Source: Haliclystus octoradiatus
Taxonomy: Eukaryota; Cnidaria; Staurozoa; Stauromedusae; Haliclystidae
Reading direction: 5' to 3'
Assembly (NCBI GenBank): GCA_916610825.1
Contig: OU744446.1
Span: forward strand, 18,569,131 to 18,633,130
DNA: 64,000 bases
The number at the start of each line of letters is the position of its first letter. The first letter of the stretch is position 1. A program made the translations under genes and the position numbers. Below the pieces are notes generated by a model. The model saw only the letters and a program-made list of their open reading frames with translations. It did no database searches and was not told where the DNA came from. Below are positions 1 to 11,620 of this stretch, piece by piece.

Positions 1-119
1 GACGTCATGAAATTGAAAAATCATCCGTTACTCAAGAACGCCAATAGAAACCTAGAAAATGAGAACATCGAAGGTGACTTTACTTGAAAAAGCTACTTGA
101 TCCTCATATTAAGAGTAGT

Positions 120-996
120 CTCTTAAATTCTCTTTTGATGATTTAAATGATTTCATCGACAATGACGATGTAGAAGATCCCCGAGAAGATCTACCCTAGT
201 GGGTGCAATTGTGAATATGAAGAAGAAGAAGTTTTAAATACAATTTTTCAAACATCGACACATATAAGGCACCAGGTTTAGATGGAATAACAAATGAACT
301 ATTGTACTACTCTCTTGATATTCTTCTTCCTTACTGGATTAAACTTTTCAATTTATGTTTAAAATCTGGATATGTACCTTTAAAATGGAAAACTTGTATT
401 TTAAACTGTCGTATATATAGGCAAAGGTTCGGCGCAAGACCCAATAACTACCGGCAGTACCGGGAATCGCAGTACTCTGTTTTCCGTTAATGGTGTTAAA
501 GGTACTAACATCATTGATAAATCAGCGTTTGAACGAAAATATATTCCAACCGGGCAATACGGTTTTCAAGAAGGCAAAATACGTTGATGCCTCTAGCTAT
601 TCTCATGGATGATGTAAACACTCAATTCACTGCTACGCCCACCTCGACATATTGTTTGAAGGAAATGTTCTCAAGATGGTATCCGGTCATATCGTTCAGT
701 CGGGACATCGTCCATATTCTTTGTTTCCAATAACGTTCAGTTGCGAAATACGTTCACGATGATATTCGACTATGTGACATTAAGATACACGATGGTATTT
801 GACTCTGTGTCCATTAAGCAAAATCAAGGAGACAGCTTATTTCCAACATTATTTTAACTATACATAACTGATCTTGCGAATCTTCTGATTGACGAGAAAG
901 ATCCAAAATTTTTAATTTTTTTTCTGATTTAGCAATATATTCACCTCAACGATATGCGCTACAATGTGGTTTAAACTTAATTTGAATGGCATGGAT
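120..996 (+). pseudogene. Decayed LINE reverse transcriptase, 5' part
   Basis: Broken reading frames recall the reverse transcriptase of a non-LTR retrotransposon. At 263-490 one frame reads KAPGLDGITNELL followed by LFNLCLKSGYVPLKWK, the usual start of a LINE polymerase. Near 540-590 another frame gives IPTGQYGFQEGK, and near 820-880 a third gives QGDSLFPTLF followed by YITDLANLL. At least three frame changes and several stops separate these pieces, so nothing functional remains. The remnant stops at about 996, where an inverted-arm element begins, and homologous downstream LINE sequence resumes near 12760. I cannot assign the clade with confidence. Confidence 0.8.
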
Positions 997-1187
997 TTAA
1001 AGCCGCGACAAAAGAGTTACTTTTCGCGACAAATTAGATATATTCAGCAGCTAATTGATTCATTTCCGCAGCAAATTGGTTAGAAGCGCGACCTTTGTAT
1101 CCAGCGAACAAATGATCATTCCATTAGCAACTAATGGATTCTATCAGCAGACAAAACAAAAAATTCAGCGACAATTTATTGTGTTTA

Positions 1188-1351
1188 TGTCATATAACAC
1201 ACAAGATAATAGTCATAGATACTGCTCGTACGATAGCTAGCAAGAATCTAATCTAAAACATAGAAGGCGTGTAGCTTGATGCCACACGTGGTTACATATA
1301 TTATGATAGCGAGGTTAATTACACTATGAGGCTAAAGTACGTTATACCACA
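1188..1351 (-). repeat. Gypsy 3' LTR
   Basis: A 164-bp copy of the terminal repeat, near-identical to 5279-5442 with a handful of substitutions by eye. It is the 3' LTR because the element reads on the minus strand. It is bordered outside by GTTTA. Confidence 0.93.
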
Positions 1352-1392
1352 GCTTCCTCTTTTCTAGGATTAATTGATAATTGATTAAATAA

Positions 1393-2490
1393 CTACGATT
1401 CAAATCCATAATAGTTAGGCGGATTAGAGTGCCTTGTAGAGCGACGCAAATCAGGCGAGGCTGGAATGTCATCATTAGGTAACTGATTATCATTATCATT
1501 ACTATTATTACTATCATTATTAGAACAATCAGAAGATAGGCGTTCTGCCGAATTACATGTTGATCTTGTAGTGTCTGCCGTACCCATTGTAGCAGGTGCG
1601 TCTATGGAAACCGGAGGGGGTACTCGACCTATCTGATTTTGTGAAGCAAGAATCGTGCGCCCTTCGGATTGCAACCATGCGGTACTAGTGCCATTCGAAA
1701 TAACAAATTTGGCCTCTTTTGTAGGACCGTTAGGTAAAAGACGATACAGAACATGCTCTCCTGTTGAGAACCCCGCCACAAAAGGGACTCTTAGGTTACG
1801 TCCTAGTAGGATTTCAGCTGGCGATATACCCCTTGCTATCGATGTTGTACGATGCACTAACAATATTTCATTAAGAAACATATCAAATGAAACTCTTAAG
1901 CTACGATGCCATGCTTTCATGGCGCGCTTAACAGTCTGGACTGATCGCTCCACCAAACCGTTGGCACGCGGAAAGTAGGTGGGTGATTCGGATTTGTAAC
2001 AGCCAGAGTTTGATAGGCAGCCAACGATCATCGTTATAAAATTCTCGCGCGTTATCCGAAACTAAATGTTTTGCCACACCAAAGCTGGAGAACAAAGCTG
2101 AGAAAATACGGATAATATTGGGAGTTGATCTATCAGGACAACGAAATGCCTCAATCCAGCCACTGCCTGCATCGACGATAATATGTACATTTCCTATGTC
2201 GGGTACATGCCCAAAATCCACGTGGAACTCTCCCACGGTAAAACGGTAAGCCATTCATGAACTGTTTTACTTGCTTTCGGGCGTAAAGATACACAGTCTT
2301 TACAGCTGGAAACAAATCGATCTGCGTCTCTGGCCATACCTGGCCACCATGCCTCTTTTTGAAGAAATCGCTGAGTCGCATTAATGCCTTGATGAGCAGA
2401 ATGCGCCCTACTAAACACAGATTCACGCAGGGTAAGGGGAATATAGGGAACAGACCCACAATATATAACGTCCTTTTCCAGAGTCAGCAT
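1393..2490 (-). pseudogene. Gypsy integrase region
   Basis: The integrase is spread over three frames. At 2194-2490 is the N-terminal zinc-binding domain (HSAHQGIN, then CKDC). At 1928-2254 is the first part of the DDE core, with HVDFGH and LVSDNA. At 1393-2031 is the rest, with NGLVERSVQTVKRAMK supplying the catalytic Glu, then a long acidic, Asn/Ser-rich tail. Breaks lie near 2225 and 2020. The DDE residues are all visible although the gene is broken. Confidence 0.9.
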
Positions 2491-2523
2491 TGACTCAACG
2501 CGTGCAAAAGGGCGTTCTGCTTC

Positions 2524-4055
2524 TTATGGTGTTTTCCAATTCCCGGAGATTACGCGTGCTTTTATGCTTTTAGCAACAGGATCAAAATTTAAAGCTAGTT
2601 GAAGATCAGTCAATGGTATGACTGGGTGTAAAAAAGCATTTTCACAGGAATCAATAATAGCAATATTTGCGACAACATCTTCGCGGCTTAACGGGCTTGA
2701 AGATAAACAAGACAGTGCATCGGCATGAGCAATCTCGGTTCCTGGACGATGCATTATATCAAAATCAAAAGCCATGAGCTTAATTGCCCAACGGCAAAGT
2801 CGTGCAGAGGCGGTCTTCGGAAGAGGCTGGTTCGGGCAAATAAACATATCAATGCCTTATGATCTGTAATGAGGGTGAAGCGTCTACCCAGCAAAAGTTG
2901 TCTTAATCGTTCAACGCACTATACAATGCCTAGGGCCCCCCGTTCAGTTGCCGAATAGTTTTGTTCAGCTTGATTAAGAGAACGTGAAACATAAATAACA
3001 GGCTTCCCATCTTGGGTCAAAACCCCTGCAATGCAGCTTTCTGATGCATCGGTAGTTAACGTTGCCTCTTTGACAAGGGAGTACGGTTGAACAAGTGGAT
3101 TGCTAGACAATTCATTTTTTAGACGCTCAAAGGCTCTGTCGCAATGTGTATCCCAAACAAATGGTATGTCTTTTTTGCGCAATTTATTAAATGGTCTAAT
3201 TTTATCTGAAAAATTCGAAATCAAGCGACCAAAAAAATTTATCAGACCTACAAATGCCTTGAGCTCTTTTTTATTCTTTGGTGCTCGAATAGAGTTTATT
3301 TTACTAACAAGTTGTTTGTCAGGTTGAATTCCTGCAGCAGAAATTCGATAGCCCAAGAACGAGATTTCTGTTGCATGTTCGGTACATTTTACTGCATTAA
3401 TGGACATTTTTAGCGAACGAAGTCTTTCTAAAATGGCATTTAATCTTTATTGAGGGATTCCTCAGTTTTTGCAAATACTAATACGTCATCCTGATACGCA
3501 ATCAAACCTTTGAGTCCCGCAAGGACATCTTCTATAACGCCCTGGAAAATTGCAGAACTATTTCGCATTCCCAATTGCAGACGAGTGACTCTATAAAGGC
3601 CCTTGTTAGTATTTATTACTGACAAATTTTGAGCAAAATCATCAAGTTTAACTTGCCAGTACGCCGACTGTAGATCAATTTTTGCAAAATATGCTGCACC
3701 CTCCATCTTGGAGAAAATTGTTTCAATATTTGGTATTGGATAGTCGTCAACTAAAATTTTGCCGTTTACATGGACACTAAAATCTGCGCACATGCGCAAA
3801 CCCCCAGACTTCTTTTTTACCCAAACAACAGGAGAAGCATTTTCTACACCACCCGATTCAATAGGTTCAATTACGCCCATTGACTGCAGTTTGTCTAGTT
3901 CATTGTCAACAGCTTGTTGCAAGGGGAGTGGTACAGGTCTTGTTCTACAAAACATCGGCTTTGCATCCTCCTTTAGCTTCATAGACGCAACCACACCAGT
4001 AATGTAGGGAAACAGTTTTACTTTTTGCTCAACAAAATTTATCGGCTGTGCACTA
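2524..4055 (-). pseudogene. Gypsy reverse transcriptase and RNase H region
   Basis: The reverse transcriptase starts in a frame different from Gag (break near 4055). It shows FAKIDLQSAYWQV (first catalytic Asp) and AYQDDVLVF, with Gln in the second place of the catalytic box where Val, Ile or Leu is usual. A one-base break near 3442 moves to the frame holding SFLGYRI and the RNase H start LTTDASESCIAGVL. A TAG stop interrupts that frame at about 2917-2919, and a further break near 2845 leads to the end of RNase H, with MHRPGTEIAHADALS. With four breaks the enzyme cannot be made as one protein. Confidence 0.9.
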
Positions 4056-5228
4056 AATTATGTCCTAATAAACCATAGTTACAATTAGACTTAACAACAT
4101 AAAATAAGATATTATAAGATTTATCACGATAATTAATATTAAGTAAACAACGCCCTAAAACAGTTAGCTCATGTCCGTCATAGCACTTAAGCTTCTTACT
4201 GCCTGTCATCAACGATGGGCTTCCAATTTCATCCCATACTTTTGTTGAAAGAATTGAACATGACGCACCTGTATCATGTAACATACTAACTGTGCTTTCA
4301 TTTATAATGACGGATTCCGTGGCTAGTGATACGTTGTTGACTGCATTTACGTCATCATCAAAAGAATGCAATATACAAGCGATGTCTTCATCGTAATTGG
4401 TACAGTCTTCAGTATTGTTCTGCTCAATTTCAATACAATTGACATTGTTATCTGATTGACGTGGTTTTTTATAACAGCATGATGAAAAATGCCCACGCTT
4501 ATCACAATTTGAACAGGATTTGTTGAATGCGGGACAACGCCTTGGTGGATGTATAGAGGCACAGAATTTACATTTGTTACTCACGTCACTTTTTTGTGTA
4601 ACTGGACTCCTCGTTGCATCTTTGACATAGTTGACCGGTGTTAGAACAGAATTTGAAGCTTTCTTGACGTTTATAAAATCCTCGGTGTTCTCATATTCCC
4701 TCACTCTTTCTCTCAGATCTTCAAATTGTGCTTTCGGTGTATTCCTGATGAAATTCAAGAGCTCTTTCTTTATCTTCAGATCTTCAAAGCAGTTAATAAA
4801 TACCAGCTTTTTTAGTTCAGATCCTGGGTCTTTCTGCTCTTTTAAGTTTGAAAAATCACATCTGTCTGCCATGTAATTAATGCGACCGTATACATCTTCG
4901 ACTGACTCCTCTGCTCCCTTCTTTATCGCTAAAAAGTTAGTTCTCTCAGCAACCAGAAACCTCTCTTTCGGCTCAAGATATAGTTTGGCTGCATTGTGAA
5001 TGTCATTGAATGGCATTTCTTTCAAAGCATCGGGTTTTACCAATCTCGTCAGCGTGATAAATGCTGTTTCTCCACAAAGTTCAACAAATAGATCAGTCTG
5101 TTGTAGTGCTTCATTTTTAGTCAAATCCCCATCTTTCAACTTTTCTCGGCGACAGCGTGCTTTAAAAGCCGAAAACCATGCATTGGCTTTTCTGGATCAT
5201 CTAAAGTTAATCTTCTTTTATTGTCCAT
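4039..5228 (-). pseudogene. Gypsy Gag and protease region
   Basis: The first ATG on the minus strand is at 5228, but that frame runs into a stop after about 29 codons; the main Gag frame (up to 5139) is offset by one base near 5185-5195. The 366-codon frame has a basic, Gag-like N-terminal half, a Cys-rich region with a CKFC motif and a CCHC knuckle (CSNCDKRGHFSSCC, about 4490-4530), and a retroviral-type aspartic protease motif DTGAS near 4260-4275. The frame closes at 4039, just after the protease domain, and the polymerase continues in another frame. This is a disabled copy. Confidence 0.88.
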
Positions 5229-5278
5229 AGCGAGATTCTAAGCTGAAGTTAAAGTAATTTTGCTCGCAGCGCCAATTT

Positions 5279-5442
5279 TGTCATATAACACACAAGATAA
5301 TAGTCATAGATACTGCTCGTACGATAGCTAGCGAGAATCTAATCTAAAACATACAAGGCGTGTAGCTTGATGCCACACGTGGTTACGTATATTATGGTAG
5401 CGAGGTTAATTACACTATGAGGTTAAAGTACGTTATACCACA
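5279..5442 (-). repeat. Gypsy 5' LTR
   Basis: The 164-bp partner of 1188-1351, starting TGTCATATAA and ending TACCACA on the plus strand. It is the 5' LTR of the minus-strand element, followed in element orientation by the primer-binding-like site. The outside flank is GTTTA. Confidence 0.93.
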
Positions 5443-5447
5443 GTTTA

Positions 5448-6003
5448 TAGCAGCAAATCAGTCCTATTCAGCAGCTAATTGATCACTTTCAGCAGCAAAT
5501 TGATTAAAAACGCGAATTTCATATTCAGCGAACTAATAGTCATTCCTTTATCAGCTATTCGGTTTATCAGCATCAAAATAGTACAACGACACATCTTTAT
5601 TTTGTCGAAGCAAGCTTTGAGTTGAGATCAACACAATTTGTTTAAGCAGTAATTTAGCAATTTCTTAACATTTTAATTTAAAGGACGTACAATTATTATA
5701 GTATAGCTAGCTTACGCATTGGTTTACATAAATATATGCAAAATATCGTTTAAACTTTAAATCGCATTCTTCAGCTTCAGCAGCACGTTCAAATGTATGA
5801 CGGTACTCCCAAGAGAGGCGTTCAGGTTGTGCAGCAACATCTTCAAGTTCGTCAGGGGATTCGTAATCTTCAATTAGCAGAGACATGTTCAGATTCCTTC
5901 AAATTCTCAAATGCAAATGGCAATTGATTCTCAATTCCTTGCTTTTAATAATCGTTTTGATACATGACATATTCTTCCCGCCAAATCGTATTTAGCCAGT
6001 GAG
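5448..6003. other. Foldback element segment between Gypsy and BEL
   Basis: This stretch separates the two LTR elements. Its first 150 bases carry CAGCAGCTAATTGATC-type sub-repeats that continue those left of the Gypsy element (1030-1187). The remainder is AT-rich and holds no reading frame I can recognise. Confidence 0.5.
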
Positions 6004-6008
6004 AATAC

Positions 6009-6702
6009 TGTGATGGGGTGCTCGCACTCCTAGATAGACCACGCTAAACGATATGGGCGGACTGTACTAAACCCAAAGCGTCAGGTTTCTCTAGTGTGCC
6101 TTCAACTATGACAATAGCAATAATCAACGAGCTAAGATGATTCAAGTCTTCAACTTGAATATAGCCAAAATGTGTTCCCGTAAAATGTAACTTATAATCA
6201 GAACGAACTCACCCAGTTCAACTTTACTAACGAAGTCAATATAATAGTATATTACTCCGGGAGCCAAGACAAGACGCAACCAAGACAACCAAATTATATG
6301 TCCATTACTTGTATTCTAACAATAACCAAAATCTTAATAATAATAATACAGTTTATAATTCTTCTTGTTGTTGACTTCTTCATGCTCTTGTTAACTTCAA
6401 CTCTAACTAAAACTTACAAATGACACTGTATTTATACTAAATTCTATTTACGTAAATGCCAAAGTCCAAATAATACTAATACAATAAATGGATTAAGAAA
6501 GGAACAATTTTTACATAATACGGAATAAACATATCAATTATAAGCTATTATTAAACTAACAAACAGGAACATTTCTAGTTAACGACAATTTTGTTCCGCT
6601 CTATAACTATCTGGTAAGTGACGCATATATCTGAGTTGACGTATGACGTCAACGTGTTAGGTTTTGACATATGATCAATTCAAACGCGTTCTGTCATCAA
6701 CA
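6009..6702 (-). repeat. BEL element 1, 3' LTR
   Basis: A 694-bp terminal repeat running on the plus strand from TGTGATGGGG to GTCATCAACA. It nearly matches 11621-12314. It is the 3' LTR of the minus-strand element. Confidence 0.94.
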
Positions 6703-6733
6703 TAGTCCCCCCGTGAGATACTGCAGTATAGTA

Positions 6734-9700
6734 TCACACAGACGAGTTTTCCAAAGAACACAGCTTGGTGACAGGGCGACAAAGTTCACCATTAGTCGTT
6801 TTAACTTTAACTGATCTAATTAATTTATCTGCTCCTTGATGTACATCGGTTACTCTTCCCATTGACCAATGTCCACGTGGCATATTGTCTTCAGCAATGA
6901 GAACTAAATCTCCAATTTTGACATTAGGGCGTGGTGATGTCCACTTGGTTCGTTGATGTAAAGTTGTCAAATATTCTGACTGCCAGCGTTTCCAAAATTT
7001 ATTGACCAAGGCCTGAGCCTGTCTCCAATGTTTTCGTAGCATAATATCTGTTGATCCAAATTGACCAGGTGGCAAAGCAGGCGAAGACTTCAATAACAGA
7101 AAATGAAACGGCGTCAGTGGTTCAAAATCGGACACATCATCTGAACATTGAGTCAAGGGTCTTGAATTTAAAACAGCTTCAACATCGCAAAGAACAGTGT
7201 CAAACGTTTCTTGACTAAGAGTTTGACTTCTTAATATGGCTTTTAAACACCTTTTAACAATTTTGACAATTCTCTCCCAACACCCTCCCATATGGGGTGC
7301 AGCCGGTGGATTAAATTTCCATTCTACCATACTCTGTTGAAGATAGTACTTAATTTTTTGATGATTCCAATTTTCAATTGCGTACCTTAATTCTTTCTCC
7401 GCACCGACAAAGTTCGATCCATTGTCCGAATAGATGCGGGATGGTTGACCTCTGCGTGCTTGGAATCGTCGTAACACAGAGATAAATCTATCAGTGTCCA
7501 TCGACGAAGTTGCTTCCAAATGTACAGCTCTAGTGCTAAAACAAGTAAACAAACAGCACCAACGTTTTTCGCACGTACGGCGAACTTTCACATAAAATGG
7601 ACCAAAGAAATCAACACCACAGTTATCAAAGGGCGTGGTCATAGTGACTCTAGTTAAGGGTAAAGGGGCCATCTGTTGTTGCAATCTTCCTGCTAATAGT
7701 TTTCGGCAACCAATACAACGATGAGAAATAAATTTGACCTTACATCTCAGTTTAGGAATCCAATAACTTCTTCGTACTTCAGCCATTACCATTTCAACTC
7801 CACCATGGGCCATACGAACATGAGCTTCATGGATGATTGCGTCAGCGATTGGATGCTTAAATGGAATAATTGCAGGGAACTTCGTCTCTTCTGGTAAATC
7901 TGCGAATTTTATTCTACTTCCCACACGTACAACACCATCATCGTCAATTGTTGGACATAACTTCAGCAAGCTACTTTTACCCTTCAGTTGGGTGTCTTTC
8001 ATCAGGCAATCGATCTCTTTGGGGTAGAACTTCTTCTGAACAGATTTGATAATTGCGATTTCTGCTTTCTTGAGGTCATCTGTGGTGATTGATACATCTT
8101 CTCTGTTACATTTTTTACTAGAAAGAGAAGCAAATCTAAAACAACAAGCAACAATTCTTTTCAATTTATACCACGATCCAATCCTGGTAGTAACTTCTTC
8201 AAGCGGGTCTACTTCTACCAATTGTGTTACACAGATTTGAGGTGTCTTCTTCACTTCCAAGTTGATCTCCGGGACAACGATGTTGCAATCTTCTTGGGGC
8301 CAATGACATCTTGGTTTCCACAGAAACGATGGACCAGTCAGCCATCTGCAGTCTTGATTGAACTCATATGGTAGCAATCCTCTTGAGCCATCATCAGCAA
8401 CGTTGATTACTCCAGGACAATGATTCCACATATTAACATCAGTAATATCACATATTTCAGCTACTCTATTAGCTACAAATGGTAAAAACTTTCTTTTCTT
8501 ATTTCTAATATAGGCTAATGTGGTCATTGAATCACTCCAAATGTAAACAGAGTCCAGTTTAATATCTACTTCTTCTTTTATCTTGGACAATAATCTTGCA
8601 CCAAGTACAGCAGCCTGTAGCTCTAGACGAGGTATAGTTAAAGTTTTGAGTGGGGCACAACGGCTTTTACCCAAAATAAAACAACAGTGAATAATATCAT
8701 CTAATTCAAATCGTAAATATGCCACAGCACTAAATCCCAATTCTGAAGCGTCACAAAATATATGTAAATCAATAAACTTCCAAGTATCAATACTAAATTG
8801 TCCACCAATATATCTTGGTACTGTAACGGACTCAATACTTTTTAAATTCTCCTTCCATAATAACCATTTTTCTAATATATCCTGCGGTAAAGGATCATCC
8901 CAATCTATTTTTAGATGCCATAAATCCTTAAGTAACAACTTTGGTATCAATAGTAATGGAGATAATAAACCATCAGGATTAAAAATAGAGCTAACAAATG
9001 ATAATATGCCTCTTTTTGTAGGTGGTCTATCAAAATTATCAACTTTAAATACAAATTCATCTTTACTCACGTCCCATTTAACTCCAAGTGCTCTTTCAAC
9101 CAATTTCTCTTCTTTGTCCATATTTAATAGCTTGGATGATTTCTTTTCATCTTCGACGTTCTTGAGGACATCTGGGTCATTTGATATCCACTTTGTAAGA
9201 TTAAATCCACCTGTCTTCAATACGTCAGTTAGTTTTACAATTATGGCAACAGCTTCTTCCCTGTTGTATGATACTCTTGCTTTATCTAATATAGTTTGTG
9301 AAGCCTTGTCTTCTTTCGAGAAGGGTTTTTTCATGCTATACTTTGTCCCAAAATCCTCAGTTTTCCATAATCTTTCAAATTGGCTTTCTATGGTATCAGC
9401 AGATGAAGAACACATAGTAATAGAATTAACTGAGGGTCTACTAAGTTCATTGGCATAACCTCCCAATAAGCACCAACCCAAAGGTGTACGAATAGCTATA
9501 GGTTCACCAGGCTTGCCTTTACGATACTCTAAAGGTAATAATATTTCTGCAGCATTTGCACCAATTAATAAGTCTATATTTCCAAGCTTAGTATCAATAA
9601 ATTCAATGTCCCGTAAATGAGAATAATTTTTAATGTCCGTATGCGATAAAGGAACAGAGTTCGATAATTGTAAATTCTTTATAACATAGGCTTGAGGTAC

Positions 9701-11539
9701 AATAATAGATCCTTCGCTATCTAATGCTTTCATTTCTAATTTAACAATACTAGAAGGTTCAGGCTTTCCTTTTCCATTAATAGTTGATACATTTAATTGC
9801 GTACCTTTTCCTTGTAACCCAACCTTTGCTGCGGCATCCTTTGATAATAAAGTAATTTGACTACCTGAGTCTAGAAGGGCGTTAACCGTATGTGTTCCTT
9901 TAGGGCCAACTATGACTACGGGTAACACTTGTAAACGAGCACCAGACTTAATAAAGGAAGAAGCTGTAACTACTTCAACCTTCTTATCTTCAGGGCTATC
10001 AGATAGTTTTTCTCTATGAATAATAGTGTGATGTTTTCCATTACATTTCTGACATCTTCTTTTAGAAGAACATTTTGCAACAATGTGGCCAGGGCGTAAG
10101 CAATTAAAACATGCATTCGCTTTCATTACAATATTTCGTTTTTCTTCCCAATCAGTGGGTACATTTTTACATTCCCATGGCTTATGGTGTCCTTCGCAAA
10201 ACATACAATCATCGTGTTCAGTTGCGTTTGTAGCGTAAACTTTTGCACCTTGCCGCTTATGGTTTTGCGGTCGAGTATCATTTGAAGTTTGGAAATTCCC
10301 CCATACAGGGTCATCGGCGGCTAGCGATTCAAATTTCACAAAATCAACGAGATGTTTCAACGTTGGTAATTCTTTATGTCTATTTCTAATATCGGCAACT
10401 TTTCTTAACCATCTTTCTTGGCTTCGTGAAGGTAAACGGTTGACAATTAATTTTAATGATTCTGACGAATTAATGTCATCAAAATAGTTCATTCTATCTA
10501 GGGCAGACCAACATGCAAATAGTTCATGATAGAAAGTACGAAATGTACCGGCTTTTTTGGTTGAAACATGTTGACCTTTAATAACTCGGTCGATATAGGC
10601 TCGACTAACAACAATTTTGTCACCAAATAATTCTTTCAGGGTTTCTAGGCATTCTCTGTAACCTCTTTCGTCAATGCAATATCCTTCGACTGCAGTTTTG
10701 GCTGGACCAGTTAAATTGGCAAGCAAGTGTGTCATTTTTGCAGCTGACGAAAGTGAACGACGGTCGTGAATTTGATGTTTGAAACTGGATATAAAGTCAT
10801 TATATCGAAGAGGATCTCCGTCAAACGTTTCTATTTTCAAATTCAAACCAGCTAAAGTATCGCTAAATAATTCATCTCTTTCGATAAACTCTAGTTGTTT
10901 TTCAAAGTTATTAGAAATCCAATCGTCAATTGATCTTTTTATAACTGGCATTTCACATGGTTTCAATGGGGTATTTCTAATGTTTTTTGTATTTTGGATT
11001 TCATCAATATCATTATTACTTTCAATTTGATTTTCAGATTGATGTGTTACATGGGACATATTTTCTTGTCGTAAATCATTTTGAATACTTTCAGTTTCAC
11101 GAATTACGGTATTATTACTTGTATGAGTGCTATTTCTACTTGTAACACTTGTAGTAGTCGATAGTTCTTCGTCTAATCTGGTTTCTAGTTCATCTTCAAT
11201 CGCGCTAAAAATATTGTCATATTTTTCTTCGGCTTTTGCTAACCATAAACTAGCGTTTTCAAACTTTTCATCTGTATCCGCAAATTTGTCAATATATTCC
11301 CCGTTTAACGCGCGGATTTCTTCAAAGGCAATAGCAATTCTTTCTTTGCTTTTTAAAATCAATCTTCTACTTGATTGTTTTCCTAATAAACTTTCAGTAT
11401 AGTTTACTTTTTGTGTGAATACAGCTAGTTTACCACCTCTAACACGGCGGACAGTACTTTCGGATGTATGAATGATCAGGGAACCATTTTCAGGGGCAGT
11501 AGATTGGGGCAGTTCAGCATTCTGAGTTTCTTCAGACAT
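6734..11539 (-). CDS. BEL/Pao Gag-Pol polyprotein lacking the RT catalytic core
   Basis: A single frame of 1601 residues starts at ATG 11539 and ends with TGA. Approximate domain order: Gag of the DUF1759 type (1-420); zinc knuckles with CMFCEGHHKPWEC near 444 and CFNCLRPGHIVAKC near 475; aspartic protease with LLDSGSQITLL near 553; a short piece of reverse transcriptase; RNase H with FCDASELGF near 927 and WSDSMTTLAY near 1000; integrase zinc domain near 1240; DDE core with GVDFFGPF near 1313, YSDNGSNF near 1376 and CWERIVK near 1422. At about residue 759 (near 9262-9275) sequence typical of just before the polymerase palm runs straight into sequence typical of just after the YVDD box. The fingers and palm, with all catalytic Asp residues, are absent in frame. 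Confidence 0.92.
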   Translation of the reverse strand: MSEETQNAELPQSTAPENGSLIIHTSESTVRRVRGGKLAVFTQKVNYTESLLGKQSSRRLILKSKERIAIAFEEIRALNGEYIDKFADTDEKFENASLWLAKAEEKYDNIFSAIEDELETRLDEELSTTTSVTSRNSTHTSNNTVIRETESIQNDLRQENMSHVTHQSENQIESNNDIDEIQNTKNIRNTPLKPCEMPVIKRSIDDWISNNFEKQLEFIERDELFSDTLAGLNLKIETFDGDPLRYNDFISSFKHQIHDRRSLSSAAKMTHLLANLTGPAKTAVEGYCIDERGYRECLETLKELFGDKIVVSRAYIDRVIKGQHVSTKKAGTFRTFYHELFACWSALDRMNYFDDINSSESLKLIVNRLPSRSQERWLRKVADIRNRHKELPTLKHLVDFVKFESLAADDPVWGNFQTSNDTRPQNHKRQGAKVYATNATEHDDCMFCEGHHKPWECKNVPTDWEEKRNIVMKANACFNCLRPGHIVAKCSSKRRCQKCNGKHHTIIHREKLSDSPEDKKVEVVTASSFIKSGARLQVLPVVIVGPKGTHTVNALLDSGSQITLLSKDAAAKVGLQGKGTQLNVSTINGKGKPEPSSIVKLEMKALDSEGSIIVPQAYVIKNLQLSNSVPLSHTDIKNYSHLRDIEFIDTKLGNIDLLIGANAAEILLPLEYRKGKPGEPIAIRTPLGWCLLGGYANELSRPSVNSITMCSSSADTIESQFERLWKTEDFGTKYSMKKPFSKEDKASQTILDKARVSYNREEAVAIIVKLTDVLKTGGFNLTKWISNDPDVLKNVEDEKKSSKLLNMDKEEKLVERALGVKWDVSKDEFVFKVDNFDRPPTKRGILSFVSSIFNPDGLLSPLLLIPKLLLKDLWHLKIDWDDPLPQDILEKWLLWKENLKSIESVTVPRYIGGQFSIDTWKFIDLHIFCDASELGFSAVAYLRFELDDIIHCCFILGKSRCAPLKTLTIPRLELQAAVLGARLLSKIKEEVDIKLDSVYIWSDSMTTLAYIRNKKRKFLPFVANRVAEICDITDVNMWNHCPGVINVADDGSRGLLPYEFNQDCRWLTGPSFLWKPRCHWPQEDCNIVVPEINLEVKKTPQICVTQLVEVDPLEEVTTRIGSWYKLKRIVACCFRFASLSSKKCNREDVSITTDDLKKAEIAIIKSVQKKFYPKEIDCLMKDTQLKGKSSLLKLCPTIDDDGVVRVGSRIKFADLPEETKFPAIIPFKHPIADAIIHEAHVRMAHGGVEMVMAEVRRSYWIPKLRCKVKFISHRCIGCRKLLAGRLQQQMAPLPLTRVTMTTPFDNCGVDFFGPFYVKVRRTCEKRWCCLFTCFSTRAVHLEATSSMDTDRFISVLRRFQARRGQPSRIYSDNGSNFVGAEKELRYAIENWNHQKIKYYLQQSMVEWKFNPPAAPHMGGCWERIVKIVKRCLKAILRSQTLSQETFDTVLCDVEAVLNSRPLTQCSDDVSDFEPLTPFHFLLLKSSPALPPGQFGSTDIMLRKHWRQAQALVNKFWKRWQSEYLTTLHQRTKWTSPRPNVKIGDLVLIAEDNMPRGHWSMGRVTDVHQGADKLIRSVKVKTTNGELCRPVTKLCSLENSSV

Positions 11540-11620
11540 CGTAACAAAAATTCCAAAAAAGGGATGTCTACAAGGGTATCTTTAGATCGAAGATTCACTC
11601 CGGTTAGACTAGGACCAAAA

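Larger units (their letters stand above)
1188..5442 (-). mobile_element. Gypsy (Metaviridae-type) LTR retrotransposon, defective
   Basis: The 4255-bp element is bounded by two 164-bp direct repeats that start TG and end CA, and flanked on both sides by the 5-bp duplication GTTTA (1183-1187 and 5443-5447). Gene order on the minus strand is gag with zinc knuckle, aspartic protease, reverse transcriptase, RNase H, integrase, the Gypsy order. A primer-binding-like stretch (TGGCGCTGCGAGC, minus strand, about 5262-5275) follows the 5' LTR and a purine tract (about 1353-1368) precedes the 3' LTR. The protein region carries several frameshifts and a stop. The integrase recalls the K02A2.6-like group of Gypsy elements. 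Confidence 0.95.
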
